The notes under the pieces: model-generated
Told to the model about the DNA's origin: nothing
Databases searched by the model: none
Seen by the model: the letters and a program-made list of their open reading frames with translations, nothing else
Position numbers and translations under genes: made by a program
Shown here: in pieces, positions 43,650 to 57,305 of the stretch
Layout: the number at the start of each line of letters is the position of its first letter
Numbering within the stretch: the first letter of the stretch is position 1
Assembly: GCA_028023455.1 (NCBI GenBank)
Contig: JAQFVV010006452.1
Coordinates: 610,501 to 674,500, forward strand
DNA length: 64,000 nt
DNA from: Epiperipatus broadwayi
Lineage: Eukaryota; Onychophora; Udeonychophora; Euonychophora; Peripatidae
Direction of reading: 5' to 3'

Positions 43650-45620
43650 GAACTGCATCAGAGACAATTGCTCTGATCACTTTCTCTAGATCTCAATTTT
43701 GACTCAGGTGGCACTTTACTACAACATCAGACTGGCCCTTCATGCAGAGAGAAGAAATACTATTGATAGCATATGACATCAACAATATCCATGGTCATAT
43801 CAAGCTACACAAAGCATAACACAATCACATTTCCAGACTGAGGCCCACCTTATTTTCTGTTTTTGAATCCCTGCCATCCAAAGATTTTATTTATTTTGAA
43901 GATTAGCCTCAGGCACCAGCTAACAACATGTTATATCATCAGCATGCCCAGGTGATAGGTACACAATCCAGCACTTACCATATCCTATGACTAGCTCACA
44001 TTCTGTCTCAGTGTCCAGCATACTTACTTAACACATAAAATAACTCTACATTAATTTACTGGTGACAAAGTGATAAGAGAGGAAGAGAAAATAGACACAA
44101 CAACAATTAAGGCAAACATTAATATTTAATTATTTACACACACATATATTTAATATAATAAAAAATAATAAATTTTACATAAGAAAATTTTAAATAATTA
44201 TTTTAGGCTATAGTTATAATAGTTCATTAATTAAAGTCCATTTCATTTAAAATCAAGTGTGTACACAGCTACTTATAAGTATATTTACCCAGGTTTTTTG
44301 TGCATATTGTCCAATGTTTTTTGTTTCCAATTGGTTTTGCTTTTCAACCATGGTTCCAAGGGCTTGTCTCCCAATTTTAGGATCAATAATAAGAGATAGA
44401 GAAATTAGTGTCAGCATTGATTCACTATCTAAGCATTTGTTTCGGGCATTGGTTCTGGCAAGCACAGATGATTTGACAAAGAACTGGAGTTTTACTAATG
44501 CATGTCGCTATTTCAGTGGTGTCTGCACTAAAGAGGTCTGCAACAGCAATAATTGGTCTCCCTCTGCACTTATAGTTCTCCAAATACTGAATCTGCATTT
44601 CAAATTCTGTCCGTACTGATAGCAATTCAACCATATAGCAATATCATGAACCTAACTGAATAACAATAGAGAGAGAAACTTTATATACAGTTTTCACTCC
44701 TATTATTTTAATTTCTTATCATTATTTTTAATTTTGATCTTAACTTGAAATCTGTCTTTTAATTAAATTTACATTTCTGGTTATTTTAATTCTTTGCTCA
44801 GATTCATCTAAATGACCTTGATAAGATAGTTTACAGTTTTTTAATTAATACAATTTAATCGGTAATCTTATAAACTAATTGCATTCCAATGCTTTTACAA
44901 ACAAGTGTTATTTTAATTTTCCATATTTACTTTTTTAACTTATAACATAAATAAAAATATTTCCTTAACCTATTTATAAAGAAGAGTTTTAAATCTTTCT
45001 CTATCCTGCCTTTTTTAACAAATATTTTTATTATATTTTAAAATTAATAATACGCTGATGCATTGTGGTGAAACTTTTTTATGTAATAATTTGTCGGCTT
45101 TTTTTATATATTCTAATTTGCAGACTTAGCACTTTCAGCGCCCTTGTTGCTCCAATTCATAGACTTTTCAGATTATTAATGTTATATACAAATGTATGCA
45201 AATTGCTTTCTATATTATCCATTTTTTTGGAAATGGCAAAACAAGTGTCTCTTCTATTTATTGATTTGGCATTGCTGGTGATGAAACAAGCTTCCTTAAA
45301 TTTTCTCTTGATATCATTCCTTTCTGTGCATAAAATTTTAGCCTTGGAGAGCTCAAATCTGTGGGTGAGCTCTTGCTGATGGTCAGCAAACACAGAGCTG
45401 CCTTCTTTTTTGGTTATTTTAAAAGCAAAATGATGCGATACTTTTATTTTTGAAAGTTTGCATTTCAAAAAAAAAAAAACTCTTTAAAAACATATATTTA
45501 TATTTTATTATTCTCATTTTTCTTTTTCTTTTAAAATCAATTTGATCATTTATTTATAAATGATTGCATATGTAATGCAGAATGTATTCACATTTTTTAA
45601 CCCATACATTCATTAGCAGT
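43650..45620. repeat. Old dispersed repeat, copy B (uninterrupted)
   Basis: Collinear with copy A and serving as its empty site for the 39483 transposon. Encodes on the minus strand a PLE endonuclease tail (45157-45468) and, further 3', a conserved open stretch YKCRGRPIIAVADLFSAD (about 44580-44530) whose equivalent in copy A reads YKCRSRSVIAVANHFSPD. I do not recognise this second stretch. Confidence 0.75.
45157..45468 (-). pseudogene. Relic of a Penelope-like GIY-YIG endonuclease C-terminus
   Basis: Reads SSVFADHQQELTHRFELSKAKILCTERNDIKRKFKEACFI...INRRD. This parallels the C-terminal EN segment of the other PLEs here (FDHNKTCNYGFKF...IQIERCSEKRKIKEAMMI) in order and spacing. The histidine pair, the E of 'TERN' and 'KEA' are kept. 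The GIY-YIG core itself is missing. Confidence 0.6.
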
Positions 45621-46643
45621 ATAATATATATCAATTATAAGTGTCCAATCAATTTAAAGTGCAATATAGTTTTATATTTTCATTTATTATGCCATAATGA
45701 AAACTTAAAAATAATATATTAAAAAAATGTTTTTATATAAAATGCTTTGATTGACTGTACGCTAAAAATAAATAAAATAATTGTTTCTTCAATGACAATT
45801 GGAATTTTTAGATTTATCTTGAAATAGAAGCTTGGGAGGGATGTCTAAAAATTAATTAAGTCAATCCCTTTTTTTTATAATCAGGGATTGACTTAATTAA
45901 CTTTTGGAATCCATTCTTTTATTTTAAATTAAATGTAAAAACTCCCACTGTGATTGAAGAACCAATTATTTTATTTCTTTTTAGTACACAGTCAATGAAA
46001 GCATTTAACATAAAAAAAAATTACCTCTATTATTTTATTATGTATAATCAGTTATTATTTTTATAGCATAAACAATAAAAATTAATGAAACTGTTTATAA
46101 TAACTGAGTTGTATAATTATTTCAACATCTTTTGTTTATAAACAATTGTAGCATCAGCTAAAAGATATGAAATTATTGTATGTGATAATTTTTGTAGACT
46201 TGCTTATTATTTTATCTATGATGTTTGATATATAATATAATGATTTGTTTGATTGTTTTAGGATGATGGTCTTATCTGTGTAATGAATAGGAGTATAGAT
46301 AATGCAATGGTTCTCACCAAAAAAGCTACTACAAACTAATCTGAAGATTTGATTGGTTGCAGTATCTAGTATTTATATTATGCAGATTCTTAAATCTATT
46401 TACAGTTCTGATTAGAATACTAGAGGAATAAGTACATTAAGGCAAAATGATCAGTTAATTGTTTTAATTAAATTTTTAAATATAAATGTTTTATTGAATA
46501 ATAGATTTGTAACTTATTGATAGTAATGTTTCTACTAACCTATTTTTGAAACATTGTTTAATAATTAATGTTGTTATCACTACTGTGCTCTTGTTTTTTA
46601 ATTAATAATTGTTAGATTTTTAATAACAGTTAATGTTTGTTTT
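45621..46643. other. AT-rich intergenic DNA
   Basis: A hairpin at 45853-45903 (arms AATTAAGTCAATCCCT / AGGGATTGACTTAATT) is the only structure seen. Confidence 0.5.
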
Positions 46644-47350
<707 letters not shown>

Positions 47351-47375
47351 GTTATTATATATTTTTTATATTATG

Positions 47376-50104
47376 TTTGGACTTTATTGTTTTTACATAA
47401 ACATTTGTGGGATGAGAACTAAGACTGCAAAAATTAAGCAATTCTTCAGTTCTGAAAATTTTGATATTGTTTTTATTTCAGAAACTTAGCTTACTCAACA
47501 CATTTCAGTTGATATTTTTATGAACAATAAATATAAAGTGCTTCAAACATACAGATCTTCTGATGTTGCTTCCAAAGGTGGAGGCATGCTCATTGCCTTT
47601 AAATGTAGTTTTATACAAAGTATATTCCTATTTCATCATCATCTTGTGAAGCTACATGGTGTGAAATATGTTTGGAAAATAGTATCAAGGTTCTTTTGGG
47701 TTCCATCTACATAAAGCCAACATTATGATAACCTTTTTAGAGTTTAATGAGTTTCTTTCTATTCTTGAAGATTTTTTAATCAAATACAAATCATATATAG
47801 TTATTACTGGTGATTTTAATAATCCTGATTTATATTCAGGTAATACTATCATAGATTCAGTCTCTTTTTCACCTAAAGAATTGAGAATGATTCCGTTTTG
47901 CAATTTGTTAAATCTAAAACAATTTAATCCATACACCAATTTTAATGATCACACATTGGATTATATTCTTAATAATTTTTTTACAATTGAATGTTTAACT
48001 ACTTCTTCTCTTCTCTTTTCCATTGATGTGCATCACCCTCCCTTAGAATTTTATATTAATATTCAATTTAATAGACTTTGTCCCTTGAAAATTATGAAAA
48101 GAAACTACAAAAAATGAAATTATTTGGGTCGTTGTTTACAATTATCTAATTTTAACTGGAAAAATTTGTATTCTTCATCTGATGTAGATTTCTGTATGAA
48201 GTTTTTTGAACAATCATTTAGTGAACTAATTGACACATACATTCCTAAGGTAAAAAATTTAACTACTCTGGTTTTCAGTTTCTCTTAAAGAAATTATTAA
48301 AAGAAAATCATTTCATCATCGTAAATATTGGAAAACTAAGAACGTAAATTATTATAACAATTTTATTAATTATAGACGATTGTCAAAGGTTATAGAGATT
48401 TTCAAAAATTTATACAAAATACTGAAAGTCATATTTCTGATAATCTTTTGCAATTCTGGTCGCTAGTCAAGGATTTAGGTATTACAACAACAAAAATTAC
48501 AGAGTAATAGTTCAAAACTAGTCGCCGATGATTTTTCTCATTATTTCTCAGAGCTTTTTAAACAATCTAATTCTTTTAATAATTTAACTGAAAATAATGA
48601 TCTAATTGAAGAAAGGATAACATTTAATTCATTTATTGAATCTGATATTATTTTTGCTATTAAGTAGCTTAAATTACATTCTAATGTGGGCCTTGACAAT
48701 ATTCCAGCTTTCATTTATAAAGGATGTGCTGAATGCATTGCTTCTCTTTTGCATATTTTTAATTACTCTTCAGCAAATGGTACTTTTCCTACATCTCTTA
48801 AAATTTCTAAAGTTGTTCCTACTATTAAGAAAGGATCTAGAGATTTGGTAAGTGACTATAGGCCTATTTTAATTCTACATACTGTAGCTCGAATATTTGA
48901 AAGATGTTTATATAATAAAATTATCTTGGATGTCTATAAGCTTTTGACACCAGAGCAGCATGGCTTTTTGCCTAATAGATCCATTGAAACAAATTTTCTA
49001 ACTATTTTTGATAACATTTCAAATTGAATTGAGAATCAATTTAGGTTGGATGTTATTTATTTTGATATGTCCAAGACTTTTGATAGAGCTAATCATAAAA
49101 TTCTTCTTCAGAAGCTTTGTAGGTTAGGTTTTTCCAAATTATTAATTAATTGGTTTGACTCTTTTCTTAAGAATAGAATGTCTTGTGTGAGGTTTAACAA
49201 TAAATTGTTATTACCACATTATTGCTTCACTGGGATGCCTCAAGGCAGTGTTCATGCACCTTTATTATTTAATGTATACATTGATGACCTAAAAACATGC
49301 ATTAAATTTTTACATCTTCTATGTTATGCAGATGATTGCAAATTTTTTAGACATATTTATTCTATTAATGACTGTTTTTTACTTCAAAGTGATATAGATA
49401 ATTTATTGAATTGATGTCAATATAATTATATAGATATAAATATGGATAAGTGCTGCATTGTCTCTTACTCTAAAAAATCTGAAATCTTAAGGTTTTCCTA
49501 CTATATTGGTGACTCTAAAGTCATAACAAATGATCATCAAAGAGATCTAGGAATAATATTTTCCAATAATGGGTCTTTTTCTAATCACATTAATTTTATG
49601 GTTAATAAATCTCTTAAAATTGTAGGAGCTATTTACAGATATGGAAAAGCATTTAATAAATTTACAAAGATTAAACTTTTTATATCCTTAGTTCTTCCCA
49701 TCTTGGAGTATGGTTCAATTATATGGAGTCTTCATAACAGGACAAATATCATAAGAATTCAGTCTGTTTTTGACAAATTTGCAAAATTGAATAGTTTAGG
49801 TAATGAACACTATATTGATTTACTGCTGAGATGAAAAACAAGAGATCTCAAACTTCTTCATAAATTTATTTCCCAGAATATTTCTGTATCTAATTTGCTT
49901 TCTAGTTTAGGTATTAAAAAACAGAATTATAACACTCGTACTTACAATATTTTTGAAATGAAAATTTGTAAATCTGATGTATTAAGATTTCCCCCTTCAT
50001 TTCATTTATCTAGAACTTATAACAAAGATTTTGGTAATGATGATATTTTTAATTTGGATTTTAAACAATTCACTAAAGTTCTCTTAAAAAAATATTATCC
50101 TTAA
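47376..50104 (+). pseudogene. Non-LTR retrotransposon (Jockey/I/CR1-type), decayed
   Basis: An AP endonuclease then RT, in order with stops and frameshifts. The endonuclease reads INICGMRTKTAKIKQFF...FDIVFISET (stop where W is expected) and GGGMLIAF, then after a frame shift ITGDFNNPDLYSG and LDYILNN. The RT reads LVSDYRPILILHTVARIFER, TPEQHGFLPNRS, DVIYFDMSKTFDRANHKILL (motif A), GMPQGSVHAPLLFNVYIDDL, CYADDCKFF (YADD catalytic motif) and DLGIIFSNNGSFSNHI, then a C-terminal segment LVLPILEYGSIIW. ORF1 is not seen; the element begins right after the trinucleotide tract. Visible in-frame stops include those at about 47487, 48665, 49025, 49413 and 49832. Clade assignment is by motif only. Confidence 0.92.
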
Positions 50105-50286
50105 TTTCATTTGATATATTGCCTTTTTATTTATTTGTGCATTTTATTGTTTTTCTATTTTATTGCTATTGTTTTTTTTTTTGTTTTTTAATGCTTATTT
50201 AGATTTGTAAATAATAAGTACATTACTGTGCAATCTATAATTGTCTAAATGCTGTTGATATGTACATTAAATAAATAAAGAATTGA

Positions 50287-50339
<53 letters not shown>

Positions 50340-50347
50340 AGAATTGA

Positions 50348-50398
<51 letters not shown>

Positions 50399-50400
50399 TA
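50105..50400 (+). repeat. LINE 3' tail: UTR plus (ATT)n, duplicated
   Basis: The 3' UTR ends AAATAAATAAAGAATTGAATT followed by (ATT)n to about 50336. AAAGAATTGAATT plus (ATT)n is then repeated (50338-50399). Simple-repeat tails are usual for I- and CR1-like LINEs. Confidence 0.88.
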
Positions 50401-50649
50401 ATTACAGCATTTCAGTATCTCTGTAGATTGCATTCTGTTACATTTCTGAAAATTTTACTAATTTTTTATTTAAAAGTTGTTGTTTTTTATCTGACCATTT
50501 TAATTAATGTTTTAACCATTCCAAACTGCAGCTTCACACCTTTTATATTTCAGCATTTCTGATGTTTTTCTTTGTCTCACACATCAATGTAAAATATATG
50601 ATAAAATAAATATTTCTTTACAGAAAATAATAAATTTGACTTCATGTGA

Positions 50650-51100
50650 TAGATATTTTTGTCTACTACTGAAATAAATTTTAAATATTCACATTTTGCT
50701 TCTGTAAATATTAAAAAAATGAGACTATAATCAAAACAAAAACATTACACATCATGTTTCTAGAAAGATTATTTTCAGTTTATTAAATCAACAAAATATT
50801 TATTTCTTAATGTTTATTATTTTTAAACATTTAAAATATATAATTATTTATTTCTCTTATATCTAACAAATTATGCTTTAAATGTTTAAATTTTTTGAAT
50901 ATTTATTGCAAAATTACGATATATTCTTTACTTGTAAATAAAATAGATTGTTTATGTCATAGCCTGTCTTCTAATTTGCTTCAGGCCATATTTATGTTAG
51001 CTGCTAATATAACATTATATTTTTGAAAATAAAGTATTTCAAATCAAAATAAGTTATTAATAATTTATATTTCTTGATATCTAATAAATATAGTGCAAAT
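50650..51100 (-). repeat. Related copy of the interior of the 37763 DNA transposon
   Basis: The reverse complement is collinear with 37840-38260 of the CACCTGGG-ended element. Shared phrases are AACTGAAAATAATCTTTCTA, TTTTGTTTTGATTA, TATATTTATTAGATAT and ATATTAGCAGCT. The terminal repeats were not found here, so this is a fragment or a relative with different ends. Confidence 0.75.
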
Positions 51101-52554
51101 TATCTTTAAAAAATGTAAAATCATAATAAATTTGCAAATAAACATGTTTTGCACCATTGGAAACTGCAATTTTGCAAAATTCTGAATGTTTTACAGCCTT
51201 GGCAAGAGACAATGGCTGAACATATCAGGGTGGGGCTTATGTCTATTGTAAGAGCAGGAATTTTGAATTTTTTGCCTTTTAGTGCAGAATTTTCGGAAAA
51301 AATTATTATACTAAAATATACCATTTTACATGCATTTTAACATGTAATACTTATTAAAAAATTCACTAGATAGCAAAGTAGCCAAAAGACGAAATAATTC
51401 TGTTCAGCTGGTCGTAAAGTTAATATAAATTATATTGTGATGAGGTGTATTACAAAAAGTCAATCTTCACTGGATTTTACTGCACATTTTATATTTAATA
51501 ACTTTACACCATCTGGTGTCAATTGTTTGCAATAATAATATTAATTAATGACAAAAAAAACTATTTGTGTATCTAAAGTCAGTGCTTTGTTTTGATTTGT
51601 TTATTAAATAAATGCTTATTTATAGTAAATTTAGTATCTAAAATAATTAATATTATGATGATCAATTTTTTTTGCAAACAAATATTCAAATCAGTATCTA
51701 CATTTTGTGGTCTTCATATTCTTATTAATTAGTTCCACTTGGTATTAGAATAATGACATAGTAAAATATTAAAAATAATTTTTTTAATTCTATTTTTATA
51801 CATCCCTAACTTTTCTTGTGAACCTGGAAAAAATATTCATTCCATTCAGTTTGGATTTAACCTATAATATGTTCTAATCATTCTACCACGAGACTCTTTA
51901 AATAATACAAATTAGATTTTCAAACTCTAAGTCAAACTCACATATTTACAAAAATTATAATTTTAATTTTATCTTAGTAATATCACGGAATGGAATAAAT
52001 TACAGCATGTCTTCATTATTTTTAAATTACATTCAAATATATAATGCAAGTTAAGCTACATATAACACATGTTGAGATTTAAAATGCTTCAGAAGTACAT
52101 ATTTAAAACTATCTGCTTTTCTAGCTAATATTTCTAAAAAGCATTTATTTATTTTTTTAGAAATATTATTTCAACAGCTTTAATTGCGTTGATTTAATAA
52201 AACCACTTTTAATATACATATATAAAACTTATAAATTGTTTTGAATTACTTGTAATATTTATAACTTTCGCAAATTAAACAAATTTTCTCTTAATCAATA
52301 CACAAAAATGTTTTTCCCATCTTTTCTAAAAAGGTTATTCCAACAGTTAACTTTGAGTTCCGTTTGAATTTATTATATATTACTGTTAAAGTTTGATTTA
52401 TTATAGTTAACAAAATTATATTTATAAGATTACGTTTTTTAAAATCATAATTGTAACTCTAATTTTAAACACGTAAATCATTCTCCATGTGGCATGCATA
52501 CGATGAATTCTACATCATATCACATGACATAAATTTCTTTTAATTATACTAGAG
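51101..52554. other. AT-rich intergenic DNA
   Basis: No gene or classified repeat seen. Short ORFs around 51121-51340 have no family features. Confidence 0.45.
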
Positions 52555-52569
52555 AACTTTAAACTTACA

Positions 52570-52680
52570 GTCAAGCGTTGTTAGCCGAGAGGTCAGCACA
52601 GCCGCCTTGCAAGCAAGCAGTTGGTTGAGACGGTTGTTGCGGGTTCGCCTCCCGGCCGATGCTATGACATAGGAAAAAAA
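52570..52680 (+). repeat. tRNA-derived SINE, long-variable-arm subtype
   Basis: Starts GTCAAGCGTTGTTAGCCGAG, ends GCCGATGCTATGACATAGG then A9. B box GGGTTCGCCTCCC. Perfect 15-bp TSD AACTTTAAACTTACA (52555-52569 and 52681-52695). Confidence 0.93.
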
Positions 52681-53497
52681 AACTTTAAACTTACAAATAA
52701 TGCAGACAAGTATAATACATTTTACAATAGAAAAAAAAGTTTTTAATTTTGTATTGTGTAAAAATAGTTGAGTAAGATAATAAGAATTTCAAGATATAAG
52801 CTATTATGTCCTCTTAGTGAATAAGTCTGAAATACTTTATTTCTTTACAATAACCTTTACTGATTTATTTTATGTAACAACTTTTTTGACTATGATCTGA
52901 GGGCAGACGGCACAGATCAATGAAAGTTATTTTTTTAATAACTCACACATATATACTGTTATGTTTATTTTAAAAATCTATTCTTTACACAAAGATTTAT
53001 TTTATAACAGATTTAAAAATAATGAAATTTTAATATTATAGTGACCGACCTATCCATCTATCCTTCCCATATTCTAAATTAGAATGAAACAAACTTTTTT
53101 CCAGGTGCAAATAAGCCTATGATTTTTTCTTTTATATTTTCCTTTCAACTTCTAACCAGTATAATTAGTTAGTCATTAAATCTTCAGTTAATATGTGATG
53201 TTGGTATCGTAAGAAGTATTTATAGTCTTATAATTCATAACACCATTACATTGTAGAACGTTATTTAAAATGCCTTCATTCTGCAGTGTGTTATTTGGAA
53301 TCTTCATTACCTTACCAAGATGTTAGATCTATTATTTGTAATATATATATTTTTTGTATTTAATAACTCGTAATGATACTTATGCATTAGACCGGCTGTC
53401 TGTGTTTGCGATAGCAAAATGTCGTACCTTTCTTCCGTGGAGGGGGGGGGGGCGACGACTGGCAGAATGTTGTTGTTGTGACTTTTTAATACATTAA

Positions 53498-53592
53498 AAA
53501 AAAAATTGTGTCAAAGCGTTGACCGGGAAGCAAACCCGGGCCAGCTGCTTGGAAGGCAGCTGTGCTAACAGCTAGGCCACCAACGCTTGACA
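53498..53592 (-). repeat. tRNA-Gly(UCC)-like SINE or retropseudogene
   Basis: 53516-53586 on the minus strand folds as a tRNA: acceptor GCGTTGG/TCAACGC, anticodon arm GCTGC-cttccaa-GCAGC (anticodon TCC), T arm CCCGG-gtttgctt-CCCGG. A-box GTGGCCTAGCTGTTAGC. It has no CCA, carries extensions GTCAA and TTTGACAC outside the acceptor, and ends in an A/T run, as do the SINEs. It is probably close to the SINE's tRNA ancestor. It could be a true tRNA gene, but the B box has T where the invariant C of TTC lies and the flanks are SINE-like. Confidence 0.75.
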
Positions 53593-54802
53593 ACATTTTT
53601 AAAAGTTGTGACTCCATACTAAACACAAGAAATTCAAGGATAACCAACACGGATAATATTTTATAAAACATTAATTGTTTAAATTTTTATTTAATAAATG
53701 ATCAACTTATAAAAAAATTAAATATTCACAGATAATAGATTTTTATTTATATTTACATATATATATAATTTTGATATGCCCCCCTTTCTCACAGATGAAA
53801 TATGTTATATTATTTAAACAATAGAATTAAATATTTTTTCTCAAAAAGAAAAAAACGATAGTTATAAAGAGGATTAAAAAAAAACAAGTCAAAAAAACGT
53901 GCTTCTCTTACGAATTAAAATCAAAAGTTTTGAAATCTATTATGATGATGATGATGGTGGTGATATTCATCTTTACCTTAGCAATAATTTATTTCTCAGT
54001 TACGAGAAGCTCCCTTACTGTCATTTCCAACTGTTACACCAACTGACATTGTTTTTCGATCAATCCCCATGCATTCAATAGCATTCGATTATGAAAATGC
54101 CAGCAGCAGCAGCCCATACACCCGGCAGCCATTTCAAACAGATGATTTAGTCGGAAATGAAGGGGGAGTACATCTCAATTGACTCTCATTCCTTCAGAAC
54201 AGCTCTCCCAAAAACACTCTTATCTAATTCTTGCTCTCTATCTAACAAACAATGCGTTAACACATAATACTTAGAATGCCATTGATAGCTGGAATTAAAT
54301 TATGTTCTAAACAGATAAGGTTGTATTATTAAATTAATGAAAATTTAATTATCGTACTTTTATTATACATTTATTGATTTAATGTCGAGTTATTAAAAAT
54401 TATTTATATATATTTTATACTTTTAATAATCCATAGTAGCAACTGAATCATTGATAAAACAGTAAGAAAAGTTTTTGATTTAATTATCGAATGATAAAAG
54501 AAAAGTCCAAAATTTGAAATGAAACTATTAACCTACAATAACCATGACAACTTGACGATTAAGGTTCGTCAGATTTTGGTAGTTTTTCAAGCAAGGTAGA
54601 AAATTATATTATCCATTAATTATATAAATTAAATGCAAAGTAAATCAAATACACCTATGTATATATAAGAAATAACCTGCCCTAGCAATAATCAAGACAC
54701 TTACTTCCCCGAAGTTCTGAAGCATTATTTTCAAAAACAACCACACTCTCTATAAAATATTGATAGCTTACATAATCTCCATTTATTTTTATTCCTTGAG
54801 CT
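53593..54802. other. AT-rich intergenic DNA
   Basis: No gene seen. A slightly GC-richer stretch at 53990-54240 contains AGCAGCAGCAGCC but no supported ORF. Confidence 0.45.
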
Positions 54803-54817
54803 TTAATATTATTCACA

Positions 54818-55056
54818 GGCAAAACTCTCTATACGTATTGCCACTCAATGCAAGCCAGAGTAATCAATGGATGCAAGAAGGCTTGTGCATAAAATCCCCA
54901 TCTAGTGCCTACTCATCCAATATCCCCAGACCAGTTTCTGGTTTGTGGCCTTCATCAGTGAGTGCACTGAATGGCAATATGTATAAAGAGTTTTGACTGT
55001 TTTAATTACAGTTATAAGCAAGCATAAGAAATGGTGATCGTGTGATGTTTATTGGC
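54818..55056. mobile_element. Family A element, 239 bp, head-to-head
   Basis: Perfect 15-bp TSD TTAATATTATTCACA (54803-54817 and 55057-55071). The left arm is minus-oriented and includes the hammerhead. It joins at about 54962 to a plus-oriented 3' end (GTGCACTGAATGGC...) that runs to the full outer tip GTGATCGTGTGATGTTTATTGGC. The junction falls just upstream of the ribozyme core of the left arm. Confidence 0.9.
54923..54964 (-). ncRNA. Hammerhead ribozyme (family A), core intact
   Basis: Minus strand: CTGATGA, GAAA and cleavage-site C intact. Stem II GGC-cacaa-ACC has one mismatch; stem III ACTGGT pairs through G-U. The stem I strand partly comes from the junction sequence. Confidence 0.68.
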
Positions 55057-55561
55057 TTAATATTATTCACAAAATACTATATATGCAAAAAGCTTTAGAG
55101 ATGTGAAATCACCATGTTATACAACCTTTCAATATTAACCTTCTTAGTATCACTATATAATCTAACTATTGTTGTTCTATTTGATAAATATTTTTCAGAA
55201 TATGACAATATTTCAGGTCAATATATTGATGATACAATGCTTTAATCACTGTAAAAATGCTTATAAATCAAGTGATTTTTCATCATTTACAAAGCAAAGC
55301 ATTATAGCAATTCATCTTTATTGGTCATTTCTATAATTTATCTCAATGAATGTATGCAGTGAACTAAACCACTTTTAATTCAAACTAGTTCATTTGGATA
55401 GTTAAATCTAAAGTTCATTGTAGACAAGTTGTAATTATTTTGGTAAAAATGTTGTTTAGAAATAATTGAATGACTGGTAAGTAATTTGTAACACCTTTTA
55501 TCAATTTTCTTCATTATCATTACTATTATTGCATTGTTCCAATCACCTGTTCTATTCTTAC

Positions 55562-55832
55562 ACAGAGGCTAAACTGTCTTTACAACAGTACCACCACTGC
55601 AAGCCAGATCTAAGTGCAGTGCTTTCAGATCCAAGGCTCTTCACTGATGAAAGCTACAAGCTAGAAACTAGTCTGGGAATACTGGATGAGTAGGCATTAG
55701 ATAAGGATTTTATGCACAAACCTTCTTGCATTCATTGATTACTCTGGCTTGCACTGAGTGGTGCTACTGTATGGAGAATTTAGCCTCTGTGTAAACAGCT
55801 TGTGTGAGCAAAAAAAATGGTGATCATGTGAT
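55562..55832 (+). mobile_element. Family A element, ~270 bp, with intact hammerhead
   Basis: A short minus-oriented tip (GAGGCTAAACTGTC...CACTGCAAGCCAG) joins at about 55605 to a plus-oriented arm carrying the hammerhead and ending GTGATCATGTGATGTGC. Target duplication is unclear (imperfect TGTTCTATTCT-like match). More divergent than the other copies. Confidence 0.82.
55638..55679 (+). ncRNA. Hammerhead ribozyme (family A) with compensatory stem II change
   Basis: CTGATGA, stem II AGC-tacaa-GCT (consensus GGC-cacaa-GCC, so G-C became A-T), GAAA, ACTAGT, C. The double change keeps pairing, direct evidence that the RNA fold has been maintained. Confidence 0.83.
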
Positions 55833-56537
55833 GTGCTCTTCTACTGTCATTATTTAAACATTTAGTATATAACTTTGCCAACAATTTTTCTATTTCTTCA
55901 TCTCCTTTTTATATTATCAGTTATAATTTCATCATTTCCTGGAGTTGTTCTCTTTTTCATATATTTAATTGCATGTCTCCTTTTTCATTTAAAATGGTAT
56001 GTGATTCAGATGTAATGAATATAGAGGATAATTATGTTCTTCTTCTTTATAACTATTTAATTCTTTATAGAAACTCTTTCACACACTTCATGATGTTTTC
56101 CTTTTTTTAAGCAATAATTCCACCTTTTCTTCTTATAGCAAACATAGTTATCCTTTCATACTGTTATATTGTTTTAAACTTTTATGACTTTTATAGTTTT
56201 GTTATCACTTTACTTGCCAATTCTTAATTATATTTCTATATTATTATTAGTTCTTCTATCTTTATGTACAATTTATCAGAACTTTAAATATTCAAATCTT
56301 TTTAGTGGATCATTTAAAAAAAATCATGTTCCTTTTCTGATACATTGTCTTGTCTCAATAAAAAAATTACTGTTAAATTGCTGCTTTTGTTATGTACCAA
56401 CTAGTTTTCTTACAGTTCTTAAAAAAGTACCAGTTATTTTCTTATTGATTTCTTTTCAACCTGAAAAGATCTTCAAAGTCTTTTAATATGTTAAAATATT
56501 TTTAAGGTTCTAATTTAAATTCCGTGGATTCTTTTTT

Positions 56538-56814
56538 TAAAACAGGCAAAAACTCTACATACATACAGTAGTGCCACTCAGTGCAAGCCAGAGTAATCAG
56601 TGGATTCCAGAAGGCTTGTGCATAATATCCCTATCTAGTGCCTTCTCATCCAATATCCCCATACTAGTTTCTGGCTTGTGGCCTTCATTGGTGAGGAGCC
56701 TTGGATCTGAGAGCACTGCACCTAGATCTTAAGTTTGCACTGAATGGCACTACTGTATGCTGTTTTAATAACAGTTATGAGCAAGCTTAAAAAATGGTGA
56801 TCATGTGATGTTTA
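56538..56814. mobile_element. Family A element, 277 bp, head-to-head
   Basis: Perfect 14-bp TSD GTGGATTCTTTTTT (56524-56537 and 56815-56828). Minus-oriented left arm with a decayed hammerhead, junction at about 56733, then a plus-oriented 3' end through AACAGTTATGAGCAAGCTTA to the tip GTGATCATGTGATGTTTA. Confidence 0.9.
56656..56697 (-). ncRNA. Decayed hammerhead motif (family A)
   Basis: CTGATGA has become CCAATGA (U4 and G5 lost). Stem II, GAAA and ACTAGT are kept. Expected inactive. Confidence 0.65.
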
Positions 56815-57305
56815 GTGGATTCTTTTTTGAAAGTTAGGAATATTTTTAGTGAATACAGTTTTTTTAAAAAAAAAACATGCCTCTTTAGTTTGCATTACCA
56901 CTTAATACATACCTTACATTTATCTAATTAATAACCATTCCTGTGTTGAATCTATTTAAAACATTACAATCTTGAAATACATTTTTTCTGTAATTAAAAT
57001 ATAATCAATTTCTGCTATACATTCATTTGGATACTTCCATATCCATTTCTGATTTAACATTTTAATCAAGGAATGAATTCATCACATATATGTTTTCTTT
57101 GAATTCCATAAGTTTGTATCTTCTCTTTTCTATCATCATAATCAAATGCAAACACAAAATTTTCATCTTTTTATCACAATTCTATGATAATTTTAAAATG
57201 TTTGGTCTGATCTTAGGGTTTTTGGATATCTATTTAACAATGCATTACTTTTTCATCACATAAAAATTTTGGGGGCATATACCTGAATTATATGCAATTG
57301 GTATC

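Noticed and set aside
53516-53586. Functional tRNA-Gly gene
   Set aside because: The B box deviates from consensus and the unit has SINE-type extensions and an A/T-rich tail; reported as SINE or retropseudogene.
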